64,000 bases of DNA from Pseudomonas fulva NBRC 16637 = DSM 17717 (lineage in GTDB: Bacteria > Pseudomonadota > Gammaproteobacteria > Pseudomonadales > Pseudomonadaceae), in the NCBI RefSeq assembly GCF_000730565.1, contig NZ_BBIQ01000013.1, positions 1 through 64,000 of the forward strand. The letters are read 5' to 3'. Below, piece by piece: positions 31,401 to 40,017 of the stretch. The translations under genes were made by a program, and so were the position numbers. Position 1 is the stretch's first letter. Every line of letters begins with the position of its first letter. Under the pieces are notes generated by a model, which was not told the DNA's origin, ran no database searches, and saw only the letters and a list, made by a program, of their open reading frames with translations.

Positions 31401-31771
31401 CTGAGCCAATGTTGAAGCTCGGCTGACATCTTTGCAGAGGTGGGCTTGGCTATCAGTGGCGTGTCGAAGGGGTCGCTGATCAGCAGCAGCGCAGCTGCGC
31501 AGTGCTTGCAGTTGCGCGCAACAGGGCAACTGCACCGGCCTTTTACGAGCAGGCGCCCGGCATGCACGCTCACTTCGATGTCCTGCCGGTAGGTTTGTCC
31601 TGCACTGCCTTTGCACAGAGCGGAAAACCTTTGCCCGTTTAGGTACTCCAGCTCGGACATGCCCTTGCTCGCGTAAACCTCGCCTCGCCTCAGAGTGCCT
31701 GCGTCGAAACATTCGATCCAGTTGGGGTACTCGTTCAGCAGCTCGAAGGCATCCGGTCCATTGCGGCTCAT
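28445..31771 (-). CDS. SNF2-family helicase with SWIM zinc finger
   Basis: A 1108-residue protein. The SWIM-type zinc site sits at residues 80-91 (C-x-C ... C-x-H-C). An uncharacterised middle region follows to about residue 600. The C-terminal SNF2 motor has Walker A GDDMGLGKT, DEAQ box LLLLDEAQN, and motif VI QATDRAYRIGQ. Such proteins are DNA translocases that remodel protein-DNA complexes; HepA/RapA is a related E. coli member but has a different N-terminus. The start is 3 bases from the csiV stop, in the mfd-csiV-helicase operon, which suggests a role connected with transcription or repair. Confidence 0.92.
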   Translation of the reverse strand: MSRNGPDAFELLNEYPNWIECFDAGTLRRGEVYASKGMSELEYLNGQRFSALCKGSAGQTYRQDIEVSVHAGRLLVKGRCSCPVARNCKHCAAALLLISDPFDTPLIAKPTSAKMSAELQHWLSNLEQAPAPVEPGKDRRGRSVCYNLRLQDDASCSVVVRKGAETEDGIRFSRVQSVYDFLYDRPKFVTEEDARILRLLSSLNQGGGQERGYRLTGAEGGELLQRIIDTGRLYLFDTQPQLVPGPVRQGEFRWVRLDNGAYRGLWFTGGDKTNCVIPLLPLYYLDMVTHEIGILEHGLNPHVAMQLTLAPEVPEHLVVPLSHKLNALSHAVPTPTEVEEQHVDDIQPKAHLALGSLEFTAYMPKTGRMQRQMQHRAALSFDYDGLSASGNTDKPLTRLVGSVSQRISRQPKAEQALRNVLRDMGFKVATRQSKALPDSAGEMFLLADDEAWLQFVRTDLPRLREAGWQVDVNRDFAFDLQEVEDWYATVDETPGHEWFDLELGIVVDGQRHSLLPIVLQLLRNSPELLRPSELAKRNDEEHLLIDLNRGRIDASALRVALPYGRVKAVMATLGELYMSEPEAGTALRMSRADAARLNGIEALPLHWEGGEHVRDLGRRLRDARDLQVAPPAGLHASLRGYQQQGLNWLQALREMGTGGILGDDMGLGKTLQALAHVLLEKEAGRLTTPALAVMPTSLLPNWLDEAQRFAPDLRVLALHGPARSKHFTRLQDYDLILTTYALVPRDLAHLRAQPWHLLLLDEAQNIKSSTSKAAMAVCQLQATQRLCLTGTPMENNLGELWSIFHFLMPGWLGDLKRFNQDYRTPIERQGNTERLTHLITRIRPFLLRRTKEQVATELPAKTELVHWVELSDAQRDTYEAVRVAMDKKVRDEVARNGAARSQIVILDALLKLRQVCCDLRLVKGVDIKGNQSDKGKLGALLEMLEELMSEGRRVLLFSQFTSMLALIEQELKKRSISYSLLTGDTRDRRTPVQQFQAGDSQVFLISLKAGGVGLNLTAADTVIHYDPWWNPASENQATDRAYRIGQDKPVFVFKLITRGTVEEKIQLLQQEKAALATSLLDGGKAGQWRLGDEEIEALFAPLPGKRGR

Positions 31772-31774
31772 GGG

Positions 31775-32341
31775 CTACTGCTCCAGCATGTCCAGCGATG
31801 GCATCTTGGGTGTGCCGGGTGGGGTGATCTTCAGGAGCATGGCCAGATGGCCGCCGTCCAGGTAGGTCAGTTGTCCGCCTTTCACATTGCTGTTGGCCTG
31901 GCGAAACTGCTCGCTCTGCAGCACGCTGCCGTTGCTGTCGAGCTGGTTGACCCAGAGGTTGGCTTCAACCTGGATGAAGCGGCCCTGGGTGATGCTCAGG
32001 TTGCCCTCGATCGGGAAATGGCCGAACTGCTCGGCACCCTCACCCAATGCGATGCGACTGGGCCCATCGCCTACCTGCTGTTGCCAGGCCCGATGCATGA
32101 GCACCGTGTAGTCGGCCGTGGCGCCCAGGCGCGTGGCCTCGTCTTCCAGGGCTGGGCGCTGCTCTGCGCTCTTGTCCAGCCGTGGCGCCCCGGCGCTCCA
32201 GTCTTCGGGAGCGAAGGGGCTGGTAAACGCGGGTACGTTGTTCTGCCGTACCAGGATCATTTCGACCTGGTACGGGCCCTGGGCGAATGCCGCTGGGGCA
32301 AACGCCACCAGCAGCAGGGTCAGACAGCGAATGGCGCGCAT
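31775..32341 (-). CDS. CsiV-family exported protein
   Basis: A 188-residue protein with a cleavable signal peptide (MRAIRCLTLLLVAFAPAAFA), then the CsiV pattern YQVEMILVRQNN at the mature N-terminus. In Shewanella CsiV binds the coupled lytic or peptidoglycan machinery and was reported to associate with peptidoglycan; the role in Pseudomonas is not established. The gene lies 9 bases after mfd and 3 before the helicase gene, so it is co-transcribed with both. Confidence 0.85.
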   Translation of the reverse strand: MRAIRCLTLLLVAFAPAAFAQGPYQVEMILVRQNNVPAFTSPFAPEDWSAGAPRLDKSAEQRPALEDEATRLGATADYTVLMHRAWQQQVGDGPSRIALGEGAEQFGHFPIEGNLSITQGRFIQVEANLWVNQLDSNGSVLQSEQFRQANSNVKGGQLTYLDGGHLAMLLKITPPGTPKMPSLDMLEQ

Positions 32342-32350
32342 GGATCTTCC

Positions 32351-35300
32351 TTAGGCAGGCTTTGGTGTCAGGCGCTCGAACAGCGCCTCAAGGGTGTTGA
32401 AGCGCTCATCAGGCCGTTCCATCGGAACCAGGAAGCGGAACTGAGTGGCGCCCTCGAACTTGTAGCGCTTGGGCTGGCTCTGGATCAGCTTGATCAGGGT
32501 CAGAGGATCGACCGGCGTTTCGGCCTCGAACTCCAGCTTGCCGCCGTTGGGGCCGGCGTCGACTTTCTTGATGCCGAGTTTCTCCGCCTGCAACTTGAGC
32601 AGCGTCAGGCGCATGAGGTTCTTGGTGGGCTCTGGCAGAAGGCCGAAGCGGTCGATCATTTCGACCTGCAGGTCCTTGAGCCCTTCCTCATCGGCTGCCG
32701 AGGCGATGCGCTTGTACAGGATCAGCCGCGCATGCACGTCCGGCAGGTAGTCCTCGGGGATCAGGGCCGGCAGGCGCAGGTTGATTTCCGGGCCGCCGCC
32801 CAGTGGTTGCTCCAGGTTGGGCTGGGTGCCCTTGCGGATCGCCTTGACGGCGCGCTCGAGCATTTCCATGTACAGGGTAAAGCCCACCGCCTGAATCTGG
32901 CCGCTCTGGCCATCCCCGAGCAATTCGCCAGCCCCGCGGATTTCCAGGTCGTTGGTCGCGAGCACGAACCCGGCGCCCAGGTCTTGAGTGTTGGCGATGG
33001 CTTCGAGGCGTTTTTCGGCGTCGCCGCTGACCTTCTGGCGCGTTGGCGTCAGCAGGTAGGCATAGGCCTGGTGGTGGCTGCGACCGACTCGGCCACGCAG
33101 TTGATGCAGCTGGGCCAGGCCGAACTTGTCGGCACGCTCGATGACGATGGTGTTGGCGCTGGGCACGTCGATGCCGGTTTCGATGATGGTCGAGGCCACC
33201 AGCACGTTGAAGCGCTTGTGGTAGAAGTCGCTCATCACCTGTTCCAGCTCGCGCTCGCGCATCTGGCCGTGGCCAATGCCGATGCGCGCCTCGGGGACCA
33301 GCTCGGCCAGGTCGGCGGCGCATTTCTCGATGGTTTTCACATCGTTGTGCAGGTAGTACACCTGGCCGCCGCGCAGCAGTTCGCGCAGCAGCGCTTCCTT
33401 GACGGTGCTGTTGTTCTGTTCCATGACGAAGGTGCGTACCGACAGGCGCCGCGCCGGTGGCGTGGCGATGATCGACAGATCGCGCATACCCGCCACAGCC
33501 ATGTTCAAGGTGCGCGGGATGGGCGTGGCGGTCAGGGTGAGGATGTCCACTTCGCTGCGCAGCGCCTTGAGCTGCTCTTTCTGACGCACCCCGAAACGAT
33601 GCTCTTCGTCGATGATGGCCAGGCCCAGGTCCTTGAAGCGCACGTCGTCCTGGAGCAGCTTGTGGGTGCCGATCAGGATGTCGATCTTGCCCTCGGCCAG
33701 CTCGGCCGCGGCGTTGGCCACTTCCTTGGCCGACTTGAAGCGGCTCATTACCTCGACGGTGACTGGCCAGTCCGCGAAACGGTCGCGGAAACTGTTGTAA
33801 TGCTGCTGGGCCAGCAGGGTGGTGGGCACCAGCACAGCCACCTGGCGACCACTGTGCACGGCGATGAACGCTGCACGCATGGCCACTTCGGTCTTGCCGA
33901 AGCCCACGTCGCCGCACACCAGGCGGTCCATGGGCTTGGGCGCCAGCATGTCGGCGCGTACCGCTTCGATGGCCGCTTGCTGGTCGGGGGTCTCCTCGAA
34001 CGGGAAGCCTGCGCTGAACGTGGCGTAGTCGGCGGCGGGGTCGGCGAACGCATAACCCTTGCGCGCTGCTCGGCGGGCATAGATGTCGAGCAGCTCGGCG
34101 GCGACGTCGCGTACCTGTTCGGCAGCCTTGCGCTTGGCTTTCTGCCAGGTTTCCGAGCCCAGGCGGTGCAGGGGCGCCAGCGCGTCATCGCTGCCAGTGT
34201 AGCGGGCGATCAGGTGCAGGTTGGCAACCGGCACGTAGAGCTTGGCGCCCTCGGCGTATTCAAGGGTAAGGAACTCGGCGGCCTGGCCGTCGATTTCCAG
34301 CGTGGCCAAGCCCAGGTAGCGGCCTACGCCATGGTCGATGTGCACCACCGGTGCGCCTTCGCGCAGCTCGGTCAGGTTCTTGATGACGGCGTCGTTGGCG
34401 GTTTCGCCGCGCTTGTCGCGGCGGCGACGCTGCATCACCCGCTGACCGAACAGCGGGCTTTCGGCTATCAGGGCCATGGCCGGATCGTCGAGCAGCAGGC
34501 CTTCGTCGAGCGGTGCGATGGTGATGTTCAGGCGTTCGCTGCCGGTGACGAAGTCGGTCCAGCCTTCGACCGTGTTCGGGCGCAGCTTGAGCCGTTCGAG
34601 CAGCTCGAGCAGCACTTCGCGGCGCCCGGCCGACTCTGCGGTGAACAATACGCGGCCATCGAACTGGTCGAGAAACCCTGCCAATGCCGCCAGCGGCTGG
34701 TTGGCCTTGGCTTCGATGGCAAGGTCGGGCAGGGCGCGGGCGGCGAAGCGCTGGCGCCCGGCGCCGGGGTCCAGGTCATCACGGCTGACCACCACCCTTG
34801 GCCACTGCTTGAGGCGTGCGAAACAATCTTCCACTGGCATGAACAGCTCGGCCGGCGGCAGCAAGGGCCGGCTCAGGTCGCCCCGGCGGTCCTCATAGCG
34901 CCCGCGCACGTCGTTCCAGAAATGCTCGGCCGCCTGCTCGACGCCCGGCAGCGAAAACACCTGGGTATCGGCTGGCAAGTAGTCGAACAGGGTCGAGGTT
35001 TCTTCGAAGAACAGCGGCAGGTAGTACTCGATGCCTGACGGGATGATGCCGCTGGCCAGGTCCTGGAAGATCGCGCTGCGGCGAAAATCCACGTCGAAAC
35101 GCTCGCGAAAGCGTGCCTTGAACCGGGTGACTTCCTCTTTTTGCATCGGAAATTCGCGAGCCGGCAGCAGGCGAATGGAGTCGACCTTGTCGATCGAGCG
35201 CTGGGTCTCGGGGTCGAACGTGCGCAGCGTCTCGATTTCGTCGTCGAACAGGTCGATGCGGTAGGGCAGCTTGCTGCCCATCGGGAACAGGTCGATCAAG

Positions 35301-35800
35301 GCCCCACGCACGGCGAACTCGCCATGCTCATAGACGGTGTCGACGCAGCGGTAGCCACTGGCTTCGAGGCGGCTGCGCATCTGCTCCACATCGATGGTCT
35401 GACCCACGTCCAGCACCAGGCTGCTGCCCAGCAGGAAGCGGGTAGGGGCCAGGCGATGCAAGGCCGTGGTAATGGGCACCACCAGGATGCCGTGGCTCAG
35501 CTCGGGCAACCGGTACAGGCTGGCGATGCGCTGGGAGATGATGTCCTGGTGGGGCGAGAACAGGTCGTAGGGCAGGGTCTCCCAGTCGGGAAACGGCAGC
35601 ACTGGCAACTCGGGCGCGAAGAACTTCAGTTCCTGCTCCAGGCGGTCGGCGGCCTGGCTGTCTGCCGTCAGTAGCAGGGTAAAGCGGCCAGCGCTGCTGG
35701 CGGCCTCGGCGATGGCAAGGCTGAGGGCGGCACCGGGCAGGTTGCCCCAGGTTTGTTTGCCGGCGGTAGCCGACAGTTGCGGTAGGCGCAGAACTGACAC
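32351..35800 (-). CDS. mfd: Transcription-repair coupling factor Mfd
   Basis: A 1149-residue Mfd, usual length. It displaces RNA polymerase stalled at DNA damage and recruits UvrA. Domain order: UvrB-like N-terminus (LPFPDWETLPYDLFSPHQDIIS), RNA polymerase interaction domain around residue 480-550 (HIDHGVGRYLGL), translocase with Walker A CGDVGFGKTEVAMRAAF, DEEHRFGV, and GRVGRSHHQAYAYLL motif VI, then the C-terminal TRCF domain. The start is GTG at 35800 (VSVLRLPQL), preceded by TTGGAG; an open frame far upstream to 37543 runs antisense through gapB and is spurious. Confidence 0.97.
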   Translation of the reverse strand: MSVLRLPQLSATAGKQTWGNLPGAALSLAIAEAASSAGRFTLLLTADSQAADRLEQELKFFAPELPVLPFPDWETLPYDLFSPHQDIISQRIASLYRLPELSHGILVVPITTALHRLAPTRFLLGSSLVLDVGQTIDVEQMRSRLEASGYRCVDTVYEHGEFAVRGALIDLFPMGSKLPYRIDLFDDEIETLRTFDPETQRSIDKVDSIRLLPAREFPMQKEEVTRFKARFRERFDVDFRRSAIFQDLASGIIPSGIEYYLPLFFEETSTLFDYLPADTQVFSLPGVEQAAEHFWNDVRGRYEDRRGDLSRPLLPPAELFMPVEDCFARLKQWPRVVVSRDDLDPGAGRQRFAARALPDLAIEAKANQPLAALAGFLDQFDGRVLFTAESAGRREVLLELLERLKLRPNTVEGWTDFVTGSERLNITIAPLDEGLLLDDPAMALIAESPLFGQRVMQRRRRDKRGETANDAVIKNLTELREGAPVVHIDHGVGRYLGLATLEIDGQAAEFLTLEYAEGAKLYVPVANLHLIARYTGSDDALAPLHRLGSETWQKAKRKAAEQVRDVAAELLDIYARRAARKGYAFADPAADYATFSAGFPFEETPDQQAAIEAVRADMLAPKPMDRLVCGDVGFGKTEVAMRAAFIAVHSGRQVAVLVPTTLLAQQHYNSFRDRFADWPVTVEVMSRFKSAKEVANAAAELAEGKIDILIGTHKLLQDDVRFKDLGLAIIDEEHRFGVRQKEQLKALRSEVDILTLTATPIPRTLNMAVAGMRDLSIIATPPARRLSVRTFVMEQNNSTVKEALLRELLRGGQVYYLHNDVKTIEKCAADLAELVPEARIGIGHGQMRERELEQVMSDFYHKRFNVLVASTIIETGIDVPSANTIVIERADKFGLAQLHQLRGRVGRSHHQAYAYLLTPTRQKVSGDAEKRLEAIANTQDLGAGFVLATNDLEIRGAGELLGDGQSGQIQAVGFTLYMEMLERAVKAIRKGTQPNLEQPLGGGPEINLRLPALIPEDYLPDVHARLILYKRIASAADEEGLKDLQVEMIDRFGLLPEPTKNLMRLTLLKLQAEKLGIKKVDAGPNGGKLEFEAETPVDPLTLIKLIQSQPKRYKFEGATQFRFLVPMERPDERFNTLEALFERLTPKPA

Positions 35801-35915
35801 GGGAGATTGCACTCCAAGCGTTTCGGCAAAGAGACCGATTGTACCGGTGACGCTGGCGGCTGTCAGGCTCCAATGGGGCAGGATGATCGATGTGCGTGAC
35901 CTCGACAGGCGCTCA

Positions 35916-35944
35916 TTGCCGGTTACGCATCGGGGCGTCATAAT
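35916..35944 (+). promoter_or_regulatory. Sigma-70-type promoter for gapB
   Basis: TTGCCG at 35916-35921 and CATAAT at 35939-35944 with a 17-base spacer, about 40 bases before the start of gapB. It is on the gapB strand in the mfd/gapB divergent region. Confidence 0.65.
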
Positions 35945-35983
35945 GTAGCCCCTTTTTTCTGTCCCTACATGTGGAAGGTTCCC

Positions 35984-37432
35984 GTGACTCAGAAGCCCGA
36001 CCAGTGTCTTGGTGAGTGGATCGATCGTGAAGCCCTGGCTGAAGCGATGATCCCGCTTATCGGTCAGCTCTACCGCAACAACAATGTGGTGAGCTCGATC
36101 TATGGCCGCAGCCTGATCAACCGTTCGGTTATCTCGATCCTCAAGGCACACCGCTTTGCGCGTCATCGCCAGACCGACGAAACCGAACTGTCCGTTCACG
36201 AGACATTCCCCCTGCTCAAGGCCATGAGCGAGCTGAAGCTGGGCGCCGCCTCGGTCGACCTGGGCAAGCTGGCCAACAAGTTCAAGCTCGAAGGCAACGG
36301 CCGCAGCGCCGAGCAGTTCGTGCGTGAGGAGCTGGCCGACGTGGTGGGCCAGCAGAACGCCGCTGCGCGCAAGGGCACCGACGTCGTGCTGTATGGTTTC
36401 GGCCGTATCGGTCGCCTGCTGGCGCGTATCCTGATCGAGAAGACCGGTGGCGGCGACGGCCTGCGCCTGCGTGCCATCGTCGTGCGCAAAGGCGCCGAGA
36501 ACGATCTGGTCAAGCGTGCCAGCCTGCTGCGTCGTGACTCGGTGCACGGGCCGTTCGATGGCACCATCACCATCGACGAAGCCAACAACACCCTGACGGC
36601 CAACGGCAACCTGATCCAGATCATCTATGCCAAGAACCCGAGCGAAGTCGACTACACCCAGTACGGTATCGACAACGCGCTGATCGTGGACAACACCGGC
36701 GTATGGCGTGATGCCGACGGCCTGGGCCAGCACCTGGCGTGCCCGGGTGCCAGCCGCGTGATCCTCACCGCACCTGGCAAGGGTGCCCTGAAGAACATCG
36801 TGCACGGCATCAACCATGGCGAGATCACGGCCGATGACAAGATCATCTCCGCCGCCTCCTGCACCACCAACGCCATCGTGCCGGTGCTCAAGGCCGTCAA
36901 CGACCAGTACGGCATCGTCAACGGCCACGTCGAAACCGTTCACTCGTTCACCAACGACCAGAACCTGATCGACAACTTCCACAAGGGCAGCCGCCGTGGC
37001 CGCGCCGCGCCGCTGAACATGGTCATCACCGAAACCGGTGCTGCCACCGCCGCCGCCAAGGCCCTGCCAGTGCTCAAGGGCAAGTTGACCGGCAACGCCA
37101 TTCGCGTGCCGACGCCGAACGTGTCGATGGCCATCCTCAACCTGAACCTGGAAAAGGCCACCAGCCGCGAGGAAATCAACGAGTACCTGCGCCAGACGGC
37201 CATGCACTCGGACCTGCACAAGCAGATCGACTACGTCAGCTCCCAGGAAGTGGTCTCCACCGACTTCGTGGGCTCGCGCCACGCCGGTGTGGTAGACGCC
37301 GAAGCCACCATCTGCAACGACAACCGCGTCGTGCTGTACGTGTGGTATGACAACGAGTTCGGCTACAGCTGCCAGGTCGTGCGCGTGATGGAAGACATGG
37401 CCGGGGTCAACCCACCTGCCTTTCCACGCTGA
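35984..37432 (+). CDS. gapB: Glyceraldehyde-3-phosphate dehydrogenase, long form
   Basis: A 482-residue GAPDH. A typical enzyme is about 330 residues; here an N-terminal helical extension of about 130 residues precedes the NAD-binding GYGRIGR-type motif (LYGFGRIGRLLARIL). The catalytic Cys is in ISAASCTTNAIVPVL and the base His in VHSFTNDQ. Start GTG 35984 is chosen because GGAAGG lies six bases upstream; ATG 35969 is in frame but has no binding site. Known Pseudomonas homologues of this long form are glycolytic/gluconeogenic second GAPDHs. The gene has its own promoter and terminator. Confidence 0.94.
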   Translation: MTQKPDQCLGEWIDREALAEAMIPLIGQLYRNNNVVSSIYGRSLINRSVISILKAHRFARHRQTDETELSVHETFPLLKAMSELKLGAASVDLGKLANKFKLEGNGRSAEQFVREELADVVGQQNAAARKGTDVVLYGFGRIGRLLARILIEKTGGGDGLRLRAIVVRKGAENDLVKRASLLRRDSVHGPFDGTITIDEANNTLTANGNLIQIIYAKNPSEVDYTQYGIDNALIVDNTGVWRDADGLGQHLACPGASRVILTAPGKGALKNIVHGINHGEITADDKIISAASCTTNAIVPVLKAVNDQYGIVNGHVETVHSFTNDQNLIDNFHKGSRRGRAAPLNMVITETGAATAAAKALPVLKGKLTGNAIRVPTPNVSMAILNLNLEKATSREEINEYLRQTAMHSDLHKQIDYVSSQEVVSTDFVGSRHAGVVDAEATICNDNRVVLYVWYDNEFGYSCQVVRVMEDMAGVNPPAFPR

Positions 37433-37456
37433 TCGGCCGTTCAGACGCTGAACACA

Positions 37457-37485
37457 CGGGAACCTTCGGGTTCCCGTTTTCGTTT
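37457..37485 (+). terminator. Rho-independent terminator of gapB
   Basis: Stem ACGGGAAC / GTTCCCGT closed by a C-TTCG-G tetraloop, followed by TTTCGTTT, 25 bases after the gapB stop. Confidence 0.92.
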
Positions 37486-37829
37486 GGGCGGCCGGGCACG
37501 GGTGCTTGTACTCGCAGAGCGCAGGGGGCACCGAGTGACTCAACGCGACATTTCAGGGACAATGACCGCCGTTTGGCAGGTGCCTGAGCGGTTTTTTCGC
37601 CTGAGCAGGTAGTGAAAGGTGATCGAAAGCGGGGACGAGGATGATTGCCGCCAAGGAGAAGGTGGTTTATGTAGTGCGGGCGAAATTGGCCTACGACGCG
37701 ACCAAGGGTTAATGTGCGCGCCGTTCATGCTTGATTAGACTGCACCCGATTTTTTCTCATGGCGCCCAGGCGGCATGATCGTGCGCCGCAAGCGACCGTG
37801 GCTTGCGGGCCAGTTCTGAAGGAGTACGC
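37486..37829. other. Intergenic stretch before sthA, mostly without gene
   Basis: Apart from the possible 23-codon frame at 37641-37712 I see no supported gene. No tRNA or strong hairpin is evident. The sthA promoter presumably lies near 37740-37800, where ATTAGACTGCACCCGATTTT and a short AT-rich block occur. Confidence 0.3.
37641..37712 (+). CDS. Possible 23-residue small protein
   Basis: A short frame, MIAAKEKVVYVVRAKLAY followed by DATKG, begins with ATG after GGGGACGAGG, an acceptable binding site, and ends in TAA. It is basic and has a hydrophobic run. It is located between gapB and sthA. There is no other support, so it may be chance. Confidence 0.25.
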   Translation: MIAAKEKVVYVVRAKLAYDATKG

Positions 37830-39224
37830 ATGGCTGTCTACAACTACGACGTAGTGGTGCTGGGTTCCGGCCCAGCCGGGGAAGGTGCGGCAATGAACGC
37901 CGCCAAAGCAGGGCGCAAGGTGGCGATGGTCGACACCCGCCGCCAGGTCGGGGGTAACTGCACCCACTTGGGCACCATCCCCTCCAAGGCACTGCGTCAC
38001 TCGGTGCGGCAGATCATGCAGTTCAACACCAACACCATGTTCCGCGCCATCGGCGAGCCGCGTTGGTTCTCCTTCCCGGACGTGCTCAAGAGCGCCGAGA
38101 AGGTCATCGCCAAACAGGTGGCCTCGCGTACGGGCTACTATGCCCGCAACCGCGTCGACCTGTTCTTCGGCACCGGCAGCTTCGCCGACGAGCAGACCGT
38201 CGAAGTGGTCTGCCCCAATGGCGTGGTAGAAAAACTCAACGCCAAGCACATCATCATTGCCACCGGTTCGCGCCCTTACCGGCCAGCAGACATCGACTTC
38301 AACCACCCGCGTGTGTACGACAGCGACACCATCCTCAGCTTGAGCCATACCCCGCGCAAGCTGATCGTCTATGGCGCCGGCGTGATCGGGTGCGAGTACG
38401 CCTCGATCTTCAGCGGCCTGGGTGTGCTGGTCGAGCTGGTGGACAACCGTGGGCAATTGCTCAGCTTCCTGGATTCGGAAATCTCCCAGGCCCTGAGCTA
38501 CCACTTCAGCAACAACAACATCACCGTGCGCCACAACGAAGATTATGAGCGGGTCGAGGGGCTGGACAACGGTGTCATCCTGCACCTGAAGTCGGGCAAG
38601 AAGATCAAGGCCGATGCCTTGCTCTGGTGCAACGGGCGTACCGGCAACACCGACAAGCTGGGGCTTGAGAACATCGGCATCAAGGTCAACAGCCGCGGCC
38701 AGATCGAAGTGGACGAGGCCTACCGCACCAGCGTGCCGAACATCTACGGCGCCGGCGACGTGATTGGCTGGCCAAGCCTGGCCAGTGCCGCGCACGACCA
38801 GGGCCGCTCGGCCGCAGGGAGCATCGTCGACAACGGCAGCTGGCGTTTCGTCAACGATGTACCGACGGGTATCTACACCATTCCGGAGATCAGCTCGATC
38901 GGCAAGAACGAGCAGGAACTGACCCAGGCCAAGGTGCCCTATGAAGTGGGCAAGGCCTTCTTCAAGAGCATGGCCCGGGCGCAGATTGCCGGTGAGCCCC
39001 AGGGCATGCTGAAAATCCTGTTCCACCGCGAGACGCTGCAGGTGCTGGGTGTGCACTGCTTCGGCTATCAGGCGTCGGAAATCGTGCATATCGGTCAGGC
39101 GGTGATGAACCAGCCGGGCGAGCTGAACAACCTCAAGTACTTCGTGAACACCACGTTCAACTACCCGACCATGGCCGAAGCCTATCGGGTAGCGGCCTAT
39201 GACGGTCTGAACCGGCTTTTTTGA
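37830..39224 (+). CDS. sthA: Soluble pyridine nucleotide transhydrogenase SthA
   Basis: A 464-residue FAD flavoprotein that transfers hydride between NADPH and NAD. FAD motif [15 protein letters not shown] is at the N-terminus; a second GxGxxG ([12 protein letters not shown]) binds the pyridine nucleotide near residue 180. The region that holds the redox disulfide in related enzymes reads [13 protein letters not shown], with Thr where the second Cys would be, as in E. coli SthA, which fits a transhydrogenase rather than a disulfide reductase. ATG 37830 follows GAAGGAGTACGC. Convergent with glpQ. Confidence 0.96.
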   Translation: MAVYNYDVVVLGSGPAGEGAAMNAAKAGRKVAMVDTRRQVGGNCTHLGTIPSKALRHSVRQIMQFNTNTMFRAIGEPRWFSFPDVLKSAEKVIAKQVASRTGYYARNRVDLFFGTGSFADEQTVEVVCPNGVVEKLNAKHIIIATGSRPYRPADIDFNHPRVYDSDTILSLSHTPRKLIVYGAGVIGCEYASIFSGLGVLVELVDNRGQLLSFLDSEISQALSYHFSNNNITVRHNEDYERVEGLDNGVILHLKSGKKIKADALLWCNGRTGNTDKLGLENIGIKVNSRGQIEVDEAYRTSVPNIYGAGDVIGWPSLASAAHDQGRSAAGSIVDNGSWRFVNDVPTGIYTIPEISSIGKNEQELTQAKVPYEVGKAFFKSMARAQIAGEPQGMLKILFHRETLQVLGVHCFGYQASEIVHIGQAVMNQPGELNNLKYFVNTTFNYPTMAEAYRVAAYDGLNRLF

Positions 39225-39228
39225 GCGG

Positions 39229-39257
39229 CTCCGACCGGTGGCCTGAGCCGGTCGGAG
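39229..39257. terminator. Hairpin between sthA and glpQ
   Basis: A 10-bp stem, CTCCGACCGG at 39229-39238 with CCGGTCGGAG at 39248-39257, in the gap of the convergent pair. No T-run follows on either strand, so a terminator role is probable but not classical. Confidence 0.5.
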
Positions 39258-39266
39258 AGACCGAAT

Positions 39267-39989
39267 TCAACCCTGCCCGAGGGTGGTCCTGGCCAAACCG
39301 GGAAAGTCTGTAATCAGGCTGTCCACGCCAAAATCAGCGAGCCGGCGCATCAGTGCCGGCTCGTTGACCGTCCATACCGACACGTGCAAGCCCTGCTTTT
39401 GCGCTTTTTGCAGGCGTTCCGGGGTGCACAGCGTCCAGTTCAAGGCCAGCATCTGGCAACCATAGTTCTGTGCAACTTTCAGCGGGTCGAGCCAGGCGTA
39501 CTCGGCCACCAGGCCGCGTTGCACATCCGGCACCAGTTCTTGAGCGGCGCCCAGCACTTCGCGTGAACTGGAGGTGATCGTTACCTTGTCCAACAAGCCA
39601 AACTGTTGGGCCAGTTCGCGAATGGCCAGCACCGTGCTGGCTGCGCGGGTGCGCGAGGCGCTCTTGACCTCCAGCTGCCAGTGCTCGAACGGGCATTTCT
39701 CGAACAACTCTTCCAGGCGTGGGATGGGGCAGGGCTGGACCCAGCCCGGGCCACCCTGACGTGCGTCGAGCTTGACCAGGTCTTCGGCCGGGTGCTCGAC
39801 CACCTTGCCGCGCTTGCCGGTGGTGCGCTTGAGGGTAGGGTCATGGATCACCATCAGCTGGTTGTCGGCCGACAGGTGCAGATCCAGCTCGCAGCGCATG
39901 ATGCCGTGGGACAGGCACTGGCGGAAGCTGTTCAGGGTGTTCTCGGGCGCTTCGCCCTTGGCGCCGCGATGGCCATAGATCAGGGTCAC
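39267..39989 (-). CDS. glpQ: Glycerophosphodiester phosphodiesterase
   Basis: A 240-residue GDPD-fold enzyme without signal peptide, so cytoplasmic (UgpQ-like). It hydrolyses glycerophosphodiesters to glycerol-3-phosphate and an alcohol. Catalytic motifs: HRG in YGHRGAKGEAPENT, metal ligand block CELDLHLSADNQLMVIHD, and DSLITDFPG at the end. The start is GTG 39989 (VTLIYGHRG) preceded by AAGGAAC; upstream in-frame codons to 40199 overlap the PilZ gene and are rejected. Confidence 0.9.
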   Translation of the reverse strand: MTLIYGHRGAKGEAPENTLNSFRQCLSHGIMRCELDLHLSADNQLMVIHDPTLKRTTGKRGKVVEHPAEDLVKLDARQGGPGWVQPCPIPRLEELFEKCPFEHWQLEVKSASRTRAASTVLAIRELAQQFGLLDKVTITSSSREVLGAAQELVPDVQRGLVAEYAWLDPLKVAQNYGCQMLALNWTLCTPERLQKAQKQGLHVSVWTVNEPALMRRLADFGVDSLITDFPGLARTTLGQG

Positions 39990-40017
39990 GTTCGTTCCTT
40001 CAGTGAGAAAAATGGAG

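Noticed and set aside
31847..35038. 1063-codon open frame antisense to mfd and csiV
   Set aside because: Spans two strongly supported genes on the other strand and has the typical composition of a shadow frame.
35801..37543. N-terminal extension of mfd through gapB
   Set aside because: Extension is antisense to gapB, and the family-length Mfd begins at GTG 35800 after TTGGAG.
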